NCBI RefSeq assembly: GCF_019084075.1
Contig: NZ_JAHREN010000001.1
Location: 1,771,501 to 1,835,500, forward strand
Source: Siccirubricoccus sp. G192
GTDB lineage: Bacteria > Pseudomonadota > Alphaproteobacteria > Acetobacterales > Acetobacteraceae
Direction of reading: 5' to 3'
Length of the DNA stretch: 64,000 nt
This document shows positions 45,825-56,899 of the stretch, piece by piece. Below the pieces are notes generated by a model. It saw nothing but the letters and a program-made list of their open reading frames with translations, made no database searches and was not told the DNA's origin. The position numbers and the translations under genes were made by a program. Numbering within the stretch: position 1 is the first letter of the stretch; each line of letters starts with the position of its first letter.

Positions 45825-46741
45825 GCGCCATGGCGGGCCTGCTCCACCATCCAGGCGCAGAGCTGCGGGAAGGGGATGCCGCAATGCGCCGCCTGTTCCG
45901 GCACCAGCGAGGTGCGGGTCATGCCGGGCTGGGTATTCACCTCCAGCAGCACCAGGCGGCCGGGCTCGCCCGCGGTGTCGTCGTAGCGGAAATCGGCGCG
46001 GGAGACGCCGCGGCAGCCCAGCGCCCGATGCGCCGCAACCGCAACCTCCATGGCCTGTGCCGCAACAACCGGGTGGACCGGCGCGGGGATGGCGTGGCGG
46101 CTGCCGCCCTCGGCGTATTTCGCCTCGTAGTCGTAGAAGGCGAGGTGGGTGGCGATCTCGGTCACGGCCAGCGCCCGGTCGCCCAGCACGGCAACCGTCA
46201 GCTCACGGCCGGGGATATAGGCTTCCGTCATGATGCGCGGGCCATGGGACCAGTCGCGGGCGATCTGCGCCCGGCGGTTGTCGCCGCCGCGGATGATGGT
46301 GACGCCGACCGAGGAACCCTCGTTCGGCGGCTTCACCACATAGGGCAGGGGCAGCGGGTCCTCCGCCTCCAGCTCCTCCGGCGTCACCAGCCGGTGCGCG
46401 GCGAGCGGCAGGCCGGCGGCGGCGAACATCGCCTTGGCCGCCACCTTGTCCATGGCCAGCGCCGAGGCGCGCAGCCCCGAGCCGGTATAGGGCAGGCCGA
46501 GCCAGTCCAGCACGCCCTGGATGCAGCCATCCTCGCCGTAGCGGCCGTGCAGCGTGTTGAACACCGCATCCGGCCGCGCCTCGGCGAGTGCGGCGAGGAC
46601 CACGCCGAGATCGGCGCCCACCTCGATCGGCGTCACCGCGAAGCCGGCCTCGCGCAGCGCCGCGATGCATTGCCCGCCGGAGGCCAGGCTGACCTCGCGC
46701 TCGGCCGAGATGCCGCCATAGAGGACAGCGACGCGCTTCAT
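45821..46741 (-). CDS. ddl: D-alanine--D-alanine ligase
   Basis: ATP-grasp enzyme that makes the D-Ala-D-Ala dipeptide for peptidoglycan. The 306-residue protein starts at the usual [19 protein letters not shown] and shows [39 protein letters not shown], the ATP-grasp loop [16 protein letters not shown], and the metal site [23 protein letters not shown] 46741 overlaps the murB stop by ATGA and its own stop overlaps the ftsQ start. The short length matches DdlB. Confidence 0.96.
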   Translation of the reverse strand: MKRVAVLYGGISAEREVSLASGGQCIAALREAGFAVTPIEVGADLGVVLAALAEARPDAVFNTLHGRYGEDGCIQGVLDWLGLPYTGSGLRASALAMDKVAAKAMFAAAGLPLAAHRLVTPEELEAEDPLPLPYVVKPPNEGSSVGVTIIRGGDNRRAQIARDWSHGPRIMTEAYIPGRELTVAVLGDRALAVTEIATHLAFYDYEAKYAEGGSRHAIPAPVHPVVAAQAMEVAVAAHRALGCRGVSRADFRYDDTAGEPGRLVLLEVNTQPGMTRTSLVPEQAAHCGIPFPQLCAWMVEQARHGA

Positions 46742-47658
46742 GGACCCGTGATTCCCTGTGCGGCAAGGCCGATACGCTTGATTTCCCACTCCAGCGCCAC
46801 GCCGCTATGCGCCAGCACGCGCGCCCGCACCGCCTCGCCCAGCGCCTCCAGATCGGCCGCCGTGGCACCGCCGGCATTGAGCAGGAAGTTGCAGTGCTTG
46901 CCGCTGACCTCCGCGCCGCCAAGGCTCAGGCCGCGGCAGCCGGCGGCGTCGATCAGCGCCCAGGCGCGGTGGCCCGGCGGGTTCTTGAAGGTGGAGCCGC
47001 CGGTGCGGGCGCGCACCGGCTGCGTCGCCTCGCGCGTCGCGCGGATCTCCTGCATGCGGGCGGCGATCGCGGCGCGGTCGCCGGGCGCCGCGCGCAGGCG
47101 GGCACGGATCACCACGGCGCGCTCCGGCAGGGCGGCGTGGCGATAGGCGAAGCCGAGGGCGGCGGCGGGCAGGCGCCTGATGCCCTCGGGCGTGGCGATC
47201 TCCGCCCAGTCCAGCACATCCTTGATCTCGGTGCCGTAGGCGCCGGCATTCATCGCCACGGCGCCGCCGATGCTGCCGGGAATGCCGCAGAGGAATTCGA
47301 GGCCGCCGAGCCCCGCCGCCGCCGCATGCTCGGCCAGCGTCGCATCCAGGCAGGCGGCGCCGGCCACCACGCCATCCGCCTCCACGCTCACAGCCCCGAA
47401 GGCGCCGCCGAGCCGCAACACCACGCCGGGCAGCCCGCCATCGCGGATGATGAGGTTGGAGGCGGCGCCGAGCACCGTCAGCGGCATCGCCGCCGGCAGG
47501 TCCCGCAGCAGCGCCACCAGATCCTCGGCATCCACCGGCCGCACCAGCCATTCCGCCGGCCCACCGGTGCGGAACCAGGTGAAAGGCGCGAGCGGCGCCC
47601 CCGCCTGCACGCGGCCGCGGATGGCCGGAATGGCGCGATCCACCATGCGCACGCTCAT
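46738..47658 (-). CDS. murB: UDP-N-acetylenolpyruvoylglucosamine reductase MurB
   Basis: FAD/NADPH enzyme producing UDP-MurNAc. The 306-residue protein shows [18 protein letters not shown], the FAD loop [71 protein letters not shown] with the catalytic Ser, and [19 protein letters not shown]. It is the type I/II family lacking extra loops. The ATG at 47658 overlaps the murC stop (ATGA), and the stop overlaps ddl in the same way. Confidence 0.96.
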   Translation of the reverse strand: MSVRMVDRAIPAIRGRVQAGAPLAPFTWFRTGGPAEWLVRPVDAEDLVALLRDLPAAMPLTVLGAASNLIIRDGGLPGVVLRLGGAFGAVSVEADGVVAGAACLDATLAEHAAAAGLGGLEFLCGIPGSIGGAVAMNAGAYGTEIKDVLDWAEIATPEGIRRLPAAALGFAYRHAALPERAVVIRARLRAAPGDRAAIAARMQEIRATREATQPVRARTGGSTFKNPPGHRAWALIDAAGCRGLSLGGAEVSGKHCNFLLNAGGATAADLEALGEAVRARVLAHSGVALEWEIKRIGLAAQGITGP

Positions 47659-49106
47659 GTTCCGGCGCGCCGCAGCGGGGTGACGCGGCCGCCGGCGCCC
47701 GGCTTCATCAGTGCGGCCATCTGCTCCGGCAGGGCATGCGCCCATTGGGTGATGCTGCCGGCGCCGAGGCAGACCACGTAGTCGCCTGGCTTGGCGATGG
47801 CGGCCAGCATCTCGGCCAGGCTGTCCGGCCCCGGCAGCGGCACCACGCTGCGGTGCCCGCGCGCCCGCAGCCCGTCCACCAGGCTGTCCTTGTCGCAGCC
47901 CTCGATCGGCGCCTCGCCGGCGGCATAGACATCGGCCACGATGACGGTGCCCGCATCGTTCATGCAGGTGCAGAAATCCTCGAACAACGTGGCGAGGCGG
48001 GAGTAGCGGTGCGGCTGCACCACCGCGATCACGTCCCGCGCGCCGCCCTGCCGTGCCGCCTTCAGCACCGCCGCGATCTCCACGGGATGGTGGCCGTAAT
48101 CGTCGATGATGCTGATGCCGCCCACCTCGCCGACCCGGGTGAAGCGCCGCTTCACGCCCTTGAAGCCGGCGAGCGCGCTGCGGATGGTGGCCTCGTCGAT
48201 ATCCATCTCGACGCCGACCGCGATGGCGGCCAGCGCGTTCTGCACGTTGTGCTGGCCGAGCATCGGCAGGCGGAAGGGCTTCATGCTGCGGCTGCGGCCG
48301 GTGGCGCGGTCCTGCACCGAGACCTCGAAGGTGGCGCCCATGCGGTCGGTCAGCAGCTTCTCGCCGCGCACATCAGCCTGGGGCGAGAAGCCGTAGGTGA
48401 CCAGGCGGCGGTCTAGCTTCGGGATCATCGCCTGCACCTCGTGGTGGTCGAGGCAGAGCACCGCGAAGCCGTAGAAGGGGATGTTGGAGACGAATTGGGC
48501 ATAGGCCTCCTTCATCGCCTCCGCCGTGCCCCAATGATCCAGGTGCTCGGGGTCCATGTTGGTGACGATGGCGACGACCGAGGGCAGGCGCAGGAAGCTG
48601 CCATCGCTCTCGTCCGCCTCCACCACCATCCAGTCGCCCTCGCCGAGGCGCGTATTGGTGCCATAGGCATTGACGATACCGCCATTGATGACGGTGGGGT
48701 CGATCTTCGCCGCCTCCAGCACCGCCGCGACCAGGCTGGTGGTGGTGGTCTTGCCATGGGTGCCGCCCACCGCGATGGACCATTTCAGCCGCATCAGCTC
48801 GGCCAGCATCTCGGCCCGCCGCACCACCGGAATGAGCCGCGCGCGCGCCGCCTGGACCTCCGGGTTGTCGCGCTTCACGGCGGTGGAGACGACCACCACC
48901 TGCGCGCCGCCCAGGTTCTCCGCCGCATGGCCGACCGAGACGGGGATGCCGGCGGCGCGCAGCCGCGCGACATTGTAGCCCTCGGCGATGTCGCTGCCCT
49001 GCACCTGGTAGCCGAGGTTGTGCAGCACCTCGGCGATGCCGGACATGCCGATGCCGCCGATGCCGACGAAATGGATGGGACCGATGGTAAGCGGCAGGGC
49101 GCGCAT
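47655..49106 (-). CDS. murC: UDP-N-acetylmuramate--L-alanine ligase MurC
   Basis: First Mur ligase, adding L-Ala to UDP-MurNAc. The 483-residue protein has the N-terminal UDP-binding domain ([20 protein letters not shown]), ATP loop [46 protein letters not shown] and a C-terminal domain with [20 protein letters not shown]. As read, it is the second half of an 868-residue frame continuous with murG. The ATG at 49106 sits exactly where MurC normally begins, and a one-base repair upstream recreates a TGATG junction, so separate genes are preferred. Confidence 0.94.
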   Translation of the reverse strand: MRALPLTIGPIHFVGIGGIGMSGIAEVLHNLGYQVQGSDIAEGYNVARLRAAGIPVSVGHAAENLGGAQVVVVSTAVKRDNPEVQAARARLIPVVRRAEMLAELMRLKWSIAVGGTHGKTTTTSLVAAVLEAAKIDPTVINGGIVNAYGTNTRLGEGDWMVVEADESDGSFLRLPSVVAIVTNMDPEHLDHWGTAEAMKEAYAQFVSNIPFYGFAVLCLDHHEVQAMIPKLDRRLVTYGFSPQADVRGEKLLTDRMGATFEVSVQDRATGRSRSMKPFRLPMLGQHNVQNALAAIAVGVEMDIDEATIRSALAGFKGVKRRFTRVGEVGGISIIDDYGHHPVEIAAVLKAARQGGARDVIAVVQPHRYSRLATLFEDFCTCMNDAGTVIVADVYAAGEAPIEGCDKDSLVDGLRARGHRSVVPLPGPDSLAEMLAAIAKPGDYVVCLGAGSITQWAHALPEQMAALMKPGAGGRVTPLRRAGT

Positions 49107-50261
49107 CAGGGCTGTTCCGTCACGCCGGCGGCGTGTTCCAGGGGGATGGTCGGTCCGCGAACGGACCAGCGAGAGAACGAGATCGGCGAGTTTCCGCGCC
49201 GCCTCCGGCTGCGCCAGGCGCCGCGCGGCGGCGGCGGCGGCGGCGAGGCCGGCGGGGTCGCCCAGCAGCGCAGCCAACTGCGCCGCCAGCGCCGCCGGGG
49301 TGGCCTCCGGCTGCCGGAGGATCACCGCCGCGCCGGCCCCGGCCAGGGCCCGCGCATTGGCGCTCTGGTGGTCGTCGATGGCATGGGGCAGCGGCACCAG
49401 CAGCGCCGGGCGGCCGGCGCAGGCCAGTTCCGCCACCGTGCCGGCACCGGCCCGCGCCACCACCAGATGCGCGGTGGCGAGCCGCCCCGCGACATCGGGG
49501 AAGAAGGGCGAAAGCTCCGCCGGCACGCCGGCTTCGGCATAGGCGGCGCGGACCCGGTCGAGATCCTCCGGCCGGCATTGCTGCGTCACCACCAGGCGGC
49601 GGCGCAGCGGGGCGGGCAGGGCGGCGACGGCCGCCGGCACCACATCCGCGAAGACCCGGGCGCCGAGCGAGCCGCCGAGCACCAGCAGCCGCAGCGCGCC
49701 ATCGGTGCCCTGGTAGTCCTGCCCGGCCAGCGCGGCCAGGGCCGGCCGCACCGGGTTGCCCACCACCTCCACCCGGCAGCCCTGCGGCACCCGTGCGGTG
49801 GCGGCGAAGGAGAGGGCGAGGGCATCGGCGCGCGGCGCCAGCAGCCGGTTGGCGCGGCCGAGCACCGCGTTCTGCTCATGCAGCACCGTCACCGGCCGCC
49901 GGCCCAGCAGGCTGAGCGCGGCGAGCAGCGGCGGCACGCTGGCATAGCCGCCGAATCCCACCACCGCCGCGGCCTGCAATTGGCCGAGCCGGCGGCGCGC
50001 CTGCACCGTGCCGGCGGCCAGCGCCAGCGCGCCGCGGGCCGCCCGCATCGCGCCGCGCCCGGCCAGCCCGGCGCCCCGCAGCACGAAGCGCTCGGCGCTG
50101 GCGAAGGCGGCGCTGTCGAAGGCGGCGGAGCGGGCATCTGTCATCAGCGCCACCCGCTCGCCGCGCGCCAGCAATTCGGCGGCCAGCGCCTCGGCCGGGA
50201 ACAGATGCCCGCCGGTGCCGCCGGCGGCGATGACGATGGGATGCACGGCGGGGCCTCTCAT
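49106..50261 (-). CDS. murG: UDP-GlcNAc:lipid I transferase MurG (frameshift at the 3' end)
   Basis: Makes lipid II on the inner membrane face. Visible are the N-terminal glycine loop [72 protein letters not shown] and the UDP-GlcNAc site [20 protein letters not shown] with [17 protein letters not shown]. As read, five G at 49141-49145 carry the frame into murC. With four G it ends [14 protein letters not shown] and stops at 49106-49108, sharing a base with the murC ATG (384 aa). The start ATG 50261 follows a GGAGGG site supplied by the 57-base repeat. Confidence 0.9.
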
Positions 50262-50266
50262 GCTGC

Positions 50267-50376
50267 CCTCCGATCGCCGGAGGGCGCAGCCCGGAGGCGT
50301 GAATCGGCGGGCCTCATGCCGTTCCTCCGATCGCCGGAGGGCGCAGCCCGGAGGCGTGAATCGGCGGGCCTCATGC
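50267..50376. repeat. 57-base tandem duplication between ftsW and murG
   Basis: Two identical 53-base copies, 50267-50319 and 50324-50376, are separated by four bases (period 57, i.e. 19 codons). Each contains the hairpin CCTCCG-ATCGC-CGGAGG and, on the coding strand, a GGAGG site followed by GCATGAGG. They create a 38-codon frame (50258-50374, minus strand) that overlaps the ftsW stop and the murG start by ATGA, with the peptide unit [17 protein letters not shown] repeated twice. Confidence 0.85.
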
Positions 50377-51552
50377 TCCCCCCTCCGCGCGCGATCCGCG
50401 CCGCCGGGTCAATGCCAGCAGCATGCCCATGCCGAGCGCGATGGCCAGCACCGAGGAGCCGCCATAGGAGACCAGCGGCAGGGTCATGCCCTTGGTCGGG
50501 ATCAGGTGCAGGGAGGAGGCCATGTTGACGAAGGCCTGCAGCCCGAATTGCGCCAGCAGGCCGGTGGCCGCCAGCACCACGAACATGTCGGTCTCGCCCA
50601 GCAGCCGCACCAGGCCGCGCACCACCACGAAGGCAAAGAGCAGCAGGATCAGCAGGCAGATGATGAAGCCGAATTCCTCGCCCGCGACGGCGAAGACGAA
50701 ATCCGCATGCGCGTCCGGCAGCGCGTTCTTGACCCGGCCCTCGCCGGGGCCGCGGCCGAACAGCCCGCCATTGCCGAAAGCCTCCAGCGCCTTGGTGATC
50801 TGGAAGGTGTCGCCGGAGGCGGGGTCGAGGAAGCGGTCCACCCGGCTCTGCACATGCGGCAGGATGAAATAGGCGCCGATGCCGCCGGCCACCACCATGG
50901 CGCCGATGACGCCCACCAGCAGCAGGTTCAGCCCGGCCACGAAGAACTGCGCCAGGAAGACCGACATCACCACCATCAGCATGCCGATATCCGGCTGCGA
51001 CTTCAGCACCACCGCGACGAAGCCGAGCAGCAGCATCGCCAGCGCCGGCCACAGCAACTGCCCATGCAGCAGGCCGAGCCCGGGGCGGGCCGAGGCCGCG
51101 CGCAGCGCCGCCGCGGCCTTGCCCTCGGCCAGCAGCCAGGCGGTGACGACCGCGAGGCAGGGCTTGAGGAATTCGGAAGGCTGCATGGTGCCGAGCAGCG
51201 GGAAGGCCAGCCAGCGCCGTGCGCCCTTGGTCTCGAAGCCGATCACCAGCGTCGCCGCGGTCAGCGCCAGGGCGCCGAGGCAGCCCAGCAGGGCCAGGCG
51301 CCGCACCGCGCGCGGCGAGAGCAGCGAGACCGCCACCATCAGCGCCGCGGCCAAGCCGAGGAAGACCACCTGCTTCAGGAACAGGAGACTGCGTGCCGCC
51401 GTGCCGATGACCCGCTCCGCCACCGCCGGCGAGGCCGCCAGCATCATGACGTAGCCGAAGCCGATCAGCATCAGCAGCGCCGCCAGGGTCCAGCGATCCA
51501 CGGTCCACCACCAGCGGCCGAGGGTGGAGGTATCGGTGCGCGAGACGGCCAT
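50371..51552 (-). CDS. ftsW: Lipid II polymerase/division protein FtsW
   Basis: SEDS-family glycosyltransferase partnering FtsI at the septum. The 393-residue protein has about ten membrane helices with SEDS motifs: [36 protein letters not shown] (catalytic Asp region), [56 protein letters not shown] and [20 protein letters not shown]. The ATG at 51552 shares a base with the murD stop. Its own stop is the TGA that overlaps the ATG of the small repeat-encoded frame upstream of murG. Confidence 0.95.
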   Translation of the reverse strand: MAVSRTDTSTLGRWWWTVDRWTLAALLMLIGFGYVMMLAASPAVAERVIGTAARSLLFLKQVVFLGLAAALMVAVSLLSPRAVRRLALLGCLGALALTAATLVIGFETKGARRWLAFPLLGTMQPSEFLKPCLAVVTAWLLAEGKAAAALRAASARPGLGLLHGQLLWPALAMLLLGFVAVVLKSQPDIGMLMVVMSVFLAQFFVAGLNLLLVGVIGAMVVAGGIGAYFILPHVQSRVDRFLDPASGDTFQITKALEAFGNGGLFGRGPGEGRVKNALPDAHADFVFAVAGEEFGFIICLLILLLFAFVVVRGLVRLLGETDMFVVLAATGLLAQFGLQAFVNMASSLHLIPTKGMTLPLVSYGGSSVLAIALGMGMLLALTRRRGSRAEGGA

Positions 51553-52922
51553 CAGGCAGCCCTCCCGACCGCCAATCCGCGCACCAGCTCGCGGAACCTG
51601 TCGCCGCGCGCGTCGAAGCCGGAGAATTGGTCGAAGCTGGCAGAGGCCGGGGAGAGCAGCACCACCGGCGCCTCGCCCTCCAGGGCGGCGGCGGCGGCGG
51701 CGGGCACGGCAGCCTCCAGCGTGCCCACCACCGCATGCGGCACGCCATGCGCGGCCAGCGTCGCGGCGAAGGCGGGGGCGTCCCGGCCGATCAGGAAGGC
51801 GCGGGCGATACGCGGGAAATATGGCGCCAGGCCCTCGATGCCGCCTTCCTTTGCGATGCCCCCGGCGATCCAGACCAGGCGGGGGTAGCTCGCCAGCGCG
51901 CGGGCGGCGCTGTCGGCATTGGTGGCCTTGCTGTCATTGATGAAGCGGATGCCGGCGATCTCCGCCACCCGCTCCTGCCGGTGCGGCAGGCCGGGATAGC
52001 TCCGCAGCCCAGCCGCGACCTGCGCCCGCGTCAGCCCGAGATCGAGGGCGCAGGCGGCGGCGGCAGCGGCATTCTGGGCATTATGGCTGCCGGGCAGGGC
52101 GGGCGCCTCGGTGAGGTCCAGGATCGGACCGGAATCATCGCGCAGCAGGCTGCCCTCGGCCCAGATCCCACCCGGCTGCGGCGTGAGGCCGGAGATCGGC
52201 AGGCAGCGGCCGAGGCCGGTGCCGCGCAGCCCGCGGCTCCAGGCATCGTCCATGCCGAGCACGGCGAGGTCGGCTGGCTCCTGCCGGGCGAAGATCCCTG
52301 CCTTCACCGCAGCGTAGCCGGCCATGTCGCCATGCCGGTCGAGATGGTCTGGGGACAGGTTCAGCATCACCCCATGGTTGAAATGAATCGCCGCGATTCG
52401 CTCCAACATATATGACGACATCTCGATGCTGTATACGCCTGCATCTCGCAAAATCGTGAGGGAAAGTGCCGCGGGCCCCAAATTCCCACCGGCCTCGGCG
52501 GTCATTCCGGCCTTGCTCAGCAGATGATGGATCAGGGCGGTGGTAGTGGACTTGCCGTTCGTTCCGGTGATGCCGATGAACCGCGCCCGCGACCCCGCCG
52601 CCCGCACCGCGCGGAACAGGTAGTCCACATCGCAGAGCACCGGCGCGCCCGCCTGACGGGCCGCCACCGCGGCCGGATGCGGGCGCGGCAACAGGTGCGG
52701 AATCCCGGGCGAGAGCAGCAGCGCATCCCAGCGGAAGCGGCCGGAAGCGGGATCGGCCAGGGCGAGCCCCGCCGCCTCGGCCGCCGCGCGGGCCTCCGGC
52801 CGGTCATCCCAGCAGGCGACCTCCGCCCCCCATCCGGCCAGCCGCCGCGCCGCCGGCAGCCCGGCCCGGCCGAGGCCGACCACCGCGATCCGCTCCCCGG
52901 CGAAGGGCTGGAACGTGCTCAT
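51552..52922 (-). CDS. murD: UDP-N-acetylmuramoylalanine--D-glutamate ligase MurD
   Basis: Second Mur ligase, adding D-Glu. The 456-residue protein has the Rossmann N-terminus [39 protein letters not shown] loop [53 protein letters not shown], the [18 protein letters not shown] segment and the C-terminal [17 protein letters not shown] with [12 protein letters not shown]. Both ends are coupled: ATG overlaps the mraY stop and the stop overlaps ftsW. Confidence 0.96.
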   Translation of the reverse strand: MSTFQPFAGERIAVVGLGRAGLPAARRLAGWGAEVACWDDRPEARAAAEAAGLALADPASGRFRWDALLLSPGIPHLLPRPHPAAVAARQAGAPVLCDVDYLFRAVRAAGSRARFIGITGTNGKSTTTALIHHLLSKAGMTAEAGGNLGPAALSLTILRDAGVYSIEMSSYMLERIAAIHFNHGVMLNLSPDHLDRHGDMAGYAAVKAGIFARQEPADLAVLGMDDAWSRGLRGTGLGRCLPISGLTPQPGGIWAEGSLLRDDSGPILDLTEAPALPGSHNAQNAAAAAACALDLGLTRAQVAAGLRSYPGLPHRQERVAEIAGIRFINDSKATNADSAARALASYPRLVWIAGGIAKEGGIEGLAPYFPRIARAFLIGRDAPAFAATLAAHGVPHAVVGTLEAAVPAAAAAALEGEAPVVLLSPASASFDQFSGFDARGDRFRELVRGLAVGRAA

Positions 52923-54007
52923 CGGATCTTCAGCGTCGAGAGCCCGACCAGCGCCAGCACCATGGCAATGATCCAGAAGCGGATCACGATGGTGGGTTCG
53001 GCCCAGCCCTTCTTCTCGAAATGGTGGTGCAGCGGCGCCATCAGGAAGACCCGCCGGCCCGTGCGCTTGAACCAGAAGACCTGGATGATGACGCTGACCG
53101 TCTCCACCACGAACAGCCCGCCGACGATGGCCAGCACGATCTCATGCTTGGTGGCCACCGCCACCGCGCCCAGCGCCCCGCCCAGCGCCAGCGACCCCGT
53201 ATCGCCCATGAAGACCGCGGCCGGCGGCGCATTGAACCAGAGGAAACCGAGCGCGGCGCCGATCAGCGCGGCGCAGAACACCGTCAGCTCGTTGGCGCCC
53301 GGCACGGCATGGATCTGGAGGTAGTCGGCGAAGATCCGGTTGCCGACCAGATAGGCGATCAGCGCGAAGACCGCCGCGGCGATCATCGCCGGAACGATCG
53401 CCAGCCCGTCCAGCCCATCGGTCAGGTTCACCGCATTGGAGGCGCCCACCATCACCAGCATGCCGACCAGCGGGAACAGGATGCCGAAGGGGATCAGCAC
53501 CTCCTTGAACATCGGCACGGCCAGGCCACCCGCGAGGGCCGGCGGCTGCAGCGTGGCGATCCAGATGGCGCCGACGAGGCCGATCGCCGCCTGCACCACC
53601 AGCTTCATCCGGCCGGACACGCCCTTGGTGTTGCGCTTCGTCACCTTCAGCCAGTCATCGGCGAAGCCCAGCAGGCCGAAGCCCACCGTCACCAGCAGCG
53701 TCGCCCAGACCAGGCCGCTGCGGAGGTCCACCCAGAGCAGGGTGGCGAGCACCAGTGCCAGCAGGATCAGCACGCCGCCCATGGTGGGCGTGCCCTTCTT
53801 CTCGATCAGGTGGCGCGCCGGCCCGTCCTCGCGGATCGGCTGGCCGCCGCGCTGGAAGCCGCGCAGCCAGCGGATCACCGCGGGGCCGAGCACGAGGGAG
53901 AGCACCAGCGCGGTCAGGCAGGCGGCCCCGGCGCGGAAGGTGGTGTACCGCACCAGGTTGAACAGCGCGAATTCCTCGGCGAGAGGCGCGAAGAGGTTGA
54001 AGATCAT
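52919..54007 (-). CDS. mraY: Phospho-MurNAc-pentapeptide transferase MraY
   Basis: Transfers phospho-MurNAc-pentapeptide to undecaprenyl phosphate, forming lipid I. The 362-residue, ten-helix protein shows [36 protein letters not shown] with the Asp pair, [34 protein letters not shown] and the cytoplasmic [20 protein letters not shown]. The ATG at 54007 gives [11 protein letters not shown] much longer frame to 54976 is an antisense-phase artefact over murF and is ignored. ATGA overlaps occur at both ends. Confidence 0.96.
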   Translation of the reverse strand: MIFNLFAPLAEEFALFNLVRYTTFRAGAACLTALVLSLVLGPAVIRWLRGFQRGGQPIREDGPARHLIEKKGTPTMGGVLILLALVLATLLWVDLRSGLVWATLLVTVGFGLLGFADDWLKVTKRNTKGVSGRMKLVVQAAIGLVGAIWIATLQPPALAGGLAVPMFKEVLIPFGILFPLVGMLVMVGASNAVNLTDGLDGLAIVPAMIAAAVFALIAYLVGNRIFADYLQIHAVPGANELTVFCAALIGAALGFLWFNAPPAAVFMGDTGSLALGGALGAVAVATKHEIVLAIVGGLFVVETVSVIIQVFWFKRTGRRVFLMAPLHHHFEKKGWAEPTIVIRFWIIAMVLALVGLSTLKIR

Positions 54008-55395
54008 GCGGCGCCCCTGTGGTCCTGTTCCGTGAGCGCCCGGACCACCACCGCCATGCGGCTGCCGAGCGCGCCCTTCACCAGGATCACGTCGCCCGGC
54101 CGCAGCGCCGCCTGCACGATGGGGGCCAGCGCCGCGGAATCGGGCGCATGCGCGCCACGCTTCCCCGGCGGCAGCGCGGCATACAGATGCGCCATTTCGG
54201 GGCCACAGCAGAAGACGCGATCCGCTGCCGAATCGGCTTCGGCGGCGAGGTCCCGGTGCAGCGCCATGGCGAAGCCGCCAAGCTCCCGCATATCGCCCAG
54301 CACCGCGATCCGCCGCGCCCCGGGCCGCAGCGCCAGGCTCGCCAGGGCCGCCCGCATGGCCGGCGGCGCGGCGTTGTAGCTTTCGTCGATCAGCAGCGCG
54401 GTGCCGCCACCCACCGCGATCTCCCGCGGTGCGCCGCGGCCGGCGCCGGGGGCATAGCCGGCCAGGGCGGGGGCGGCGCGGGCCGCGTCCTCGCCCAGCG
54501 CCGCCACCACGGCCAGCGCGCAGCAGGCGTTCTCGGCATGGTGCAGGCCGAGCGCGGGCATTGCGATCGCGACCTGCCGGCCCTGGACCGCGAGGCTGGC
54601 CCGCGTGCCCTCCGGCCCCGTCACGGCCTCCAGCAGCCGGATCTCGGCCGCCGGATCGCGGCCGAAGCCGATGATCCGCACCACCCCCGCCGCCCGCGCC
54701 TGCGCCGCCAATTGGCCGAAGAAGGCGCTGTCCCGCGGCAGCACCGCGATGCCGCCGGCAACCAGGCCGGTGACGATGCTGCCCTTCTCCGCGGCGATGG
54801 CCCCGAGCCCGCCCATATGGCCGATATGCGCCTCGCCGATCGCGGTGACGGCGGCGACCTGCGGCCGGGCCAGGGCGGCCAGCGGCGCGATCTCGCCCGG
54901 GTTGTTCATGCCGATCTCGATCACCGCGAAACCGGCCTCCGCCGGCATCCGCGCCAGGGTCAGCGGCACGCCCCAATGGTTGTTGTAGGAGGCCATGGCC
55001 GCATGGGTCGGGCCGATGGCGGCGAGCAGCAGCCGCAGCATCTCCTTGGTGCCGGTCTTGCCGACGCTGCCGGTGACCGCGGCCAGCTTCCCCGCGAAGC
55101 GCGCCCGCCCTGCGGCGCCGAGCGCGGTGAGGCCGGCCAGCGTATCGGCCACCCGCAGCAGCGCCGCATCCGGCGCTACGCCCGGCGGCGCCCGGTCCAC
55201 CATGGCGCAGGCGGCGCCGCGCGCCAGGGCATCGGCCACGAAATCATGCCCGTCCCGCGCGTCGCGCAGCGCCACGAAGAGATCGCCGGGCGCCACGCTG
55301 CGGGAATCAATGGAAATCCCTGAAATGGCGGGTTCGGCGGCCAGGCTGCCGCCGGTCGCGGCGCGCAGCGCCGCCGCGGTCCAGAGCGGGGTCAT
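54004..55395 (-). CDS. murF: UDP-MurNAc-tripeptide--D-Ala-D-Ala ligase MurF
   Basis: Adds the D-Ala-D-Ala made by Ddl to complete the UDP-MurNAc-pentapeptide. The 463-residue protein shows [37 protein letters not shown], the ATP loop [71 protein letters not shown] and [18 protein letters not shown]. The C-terminus has [19 protein letters not shown] and [17 protein letters not shown] 55395 overlaps the murE stop. Confidence 0.96.
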   Translation of the reverse strand: MTPLWTAAALRAATGGSLAAEPAISGISIDSRSVAPGDLFVALRDARDGHDFVADALARGAACAMVDRAPPGVAPDAALLRVADTLAGLTALGAAGRARFAGKLAAVTGSVGKTGTKEMLRLLLAAIGPTHAAMASYNNHWGVPLTLARMPAEAGFAVIEIGMNNPGEIAPLAALARPQVAAVTAIGEAHIGHMGGLGAIAAEKGSIVTGLVAGGIAVLPRDSAFFGQLAAQARAAGVVRIIGFGRDPAAEIRLLEAVTGPEGTRASLAVQGRQVAIAMPALGLHHAENACCALAVVAALGEDAARAAPALAGYAPGAGRGAPREIAVGGGTALLIDESYNAAPPAMRAALASLALRPGARRIAVLGDMRELGGFAMALHRDLAAEADSAADRVFCCGPEMAHLYAALPPGKRGAHAPDSAALAPIVQAALRPGDVILVKGALGSRMAVVVRALTEQDHRGAA

Positions 55396-56896
55396 GCCGC
55401 CGCACTCCCGGCGGTGCGCCGCACCACCTCGGCATCGTCGAAGGGGAGCGTCACCCCGGCCACGGTCTGGCCGCTCTCATGCCCCTTGCCGGCCACCGCC
55501 AGCACGTCGCCGGGGCGCAGCGCCGCCATGGCGGCGGCGATGGCACCGGCGCGGTCGCCGATCTCGGCGGCACCTGGGCAGCTTGCCAGGATGGCGGCGC
55601 GGATCGCCGCCGGGTTCTCGCCGCGCGGGTTGTCGTCGGTGACGATGCAACGGTCGGCGAGGCGGGCGCAGGCGGCGCCCATCAGCGGTCGCTTGCCGGG
55701 GTCGCGGTCGCCGCCGGCGCCGAACAGCACATGCAGCCGGGCGCCGGGCGCCACATGCGGGCGCAGCGCGGCCAGCAGCCGCTCCAGCGCATCCGGCGTA
55801 TGAGCGTAGTCGACATAGACGGCGGCGCCATTCGGCAGCCGCGCCGCCAGTTCCATCCGGCCGCGCACGCCCTGCAGCCGCGGCAGCAGCGCCACCGCCT
55901 GGCCGGCCGGCATCCCGGTCGCCACCGCCAGCGCCAGGGCCAGCAGCGCATTGTCCGCCTGGAAGCGGCCGGGCAGGGCCAGGTGCAGGCTGTGGCGGGC
56001 GCCGAAGGCCGCGATCTCCAGCGCCTGGCCGTCCGGCAGGGGGGGTCTGGCGCAGCAGCCGCACCGCCTCGCCGGTCTCGCCCACCGTGAGCAGGTTCAG
56101 CCGCCGCCGCGCGGCGATGGCCCGGAGCGCCGCCAGCGTCTCCGGCTCCATATCCGCATTGGCGGCGGCGGGGGCGCCCTCGGCCAGCAGCGTGTCGAAG
56201 AGGCGGAGCTTGGCGGCGCGATAGGCGGCCATGTCGCCGTGGTAGTCCAGGTGGTCACGCGTCAGGTTGGTGAAGCCCGCCGCCGCCAGCCGCACGCCAT
56301 CCAGCCGCCGCTGCTCCAGCCCATGCGAGGAGGCCTCGATCGCCGCCCGCCTGATGCCGCCACGCGCCAGGGCGGCGAGCTGCGCATGCAGCGCCACCGG
56401 ATCCGGCGTGGTCAGCGAGGGGCCGGGATCGAACTCCTCCGCCAGCAGCCCGAGCGTGCCGAGCGAGGCCGCGCGCGTGCCATCCAGCGTCCAGAGCTGG
56501 CGCAGGAAATCCACGGTGCTGGTCTTGCCATTGGTGCCGGTGACGGCGACCACGGCTTCCGGCTGCGCCCCCTCGAAGGCGGCGGCCAGGCGGGCCAGCG
56601 CCCGGCGCGGATCGGCGGTGGCGACCAGCGGCCGCAGCGGCACGCCCTGCGGCCAGGAGGTGCCGGCGGGCGCCAGCACGGCCACGGCGCCGCGCGCCAC
56701 CGCATCGGCGATGAAGGCGCGGCCATCGGCGCGGGCGCCGGGCAGGGCCGCAAACACGAAGCCGGGCCGCACGGCCCGGCTGTCTGCGGTCAGCCCCTGG
56801 ATGGCAGGATCGGCCCCCCCGGGATCGGACACAGGCTTGGGCGGCGATGGCAGCCCGCCCGCGCGCAGGAGGTCGTCAAGCCTCGGGGCCCGGCAT
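55392..56896 (-). CDS. murE: UDP-MurNAc-L-Ala-D-Glu--diaminopimelate ligase MurE (two frameshifts)
   Basis: Third Mur ligase. The first two thirds shows LTADSRAVRPGFVFAALPG, the ATP loop AVTGTNGKTSTVDFLRQLW, LTTPDPVALHAQLAAL, IEASSHGLEQRRLDGV and NLTRDHLDYHGDMAAY. The frame breaks at seven G (56039-56045); with six it continues PLPDGQALEIAAFGARHSLH to YVDYAHTPDALERLLAAL, TDDNPRGENPAAI (diaminopimelate recognition, DNPR) and VAGKGHESGQ. At the 5' end, four G at 56885-56888 separate ATG 56896 from the frame; with three it reads MPGPRLDDLLRAGGL. Repaired length is 500 residues. Confidence 0.9.
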
Positions 56897-56899
56897 GGC

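Noticed and set aside
43605..45884. A 759-residue open frame containing FtsA
   Set aside because: The N-terminal third is an off-phase reading of ftsQ; FtsA begins at ATG 44900 with an ATGA overlap.
52919..54976. A 685-residue open frame containing MraY
   Set aside because: Only the part from ATG 54007 resembles MraY; the rest is an off-phase reading of murF rich in Gly/Arg.
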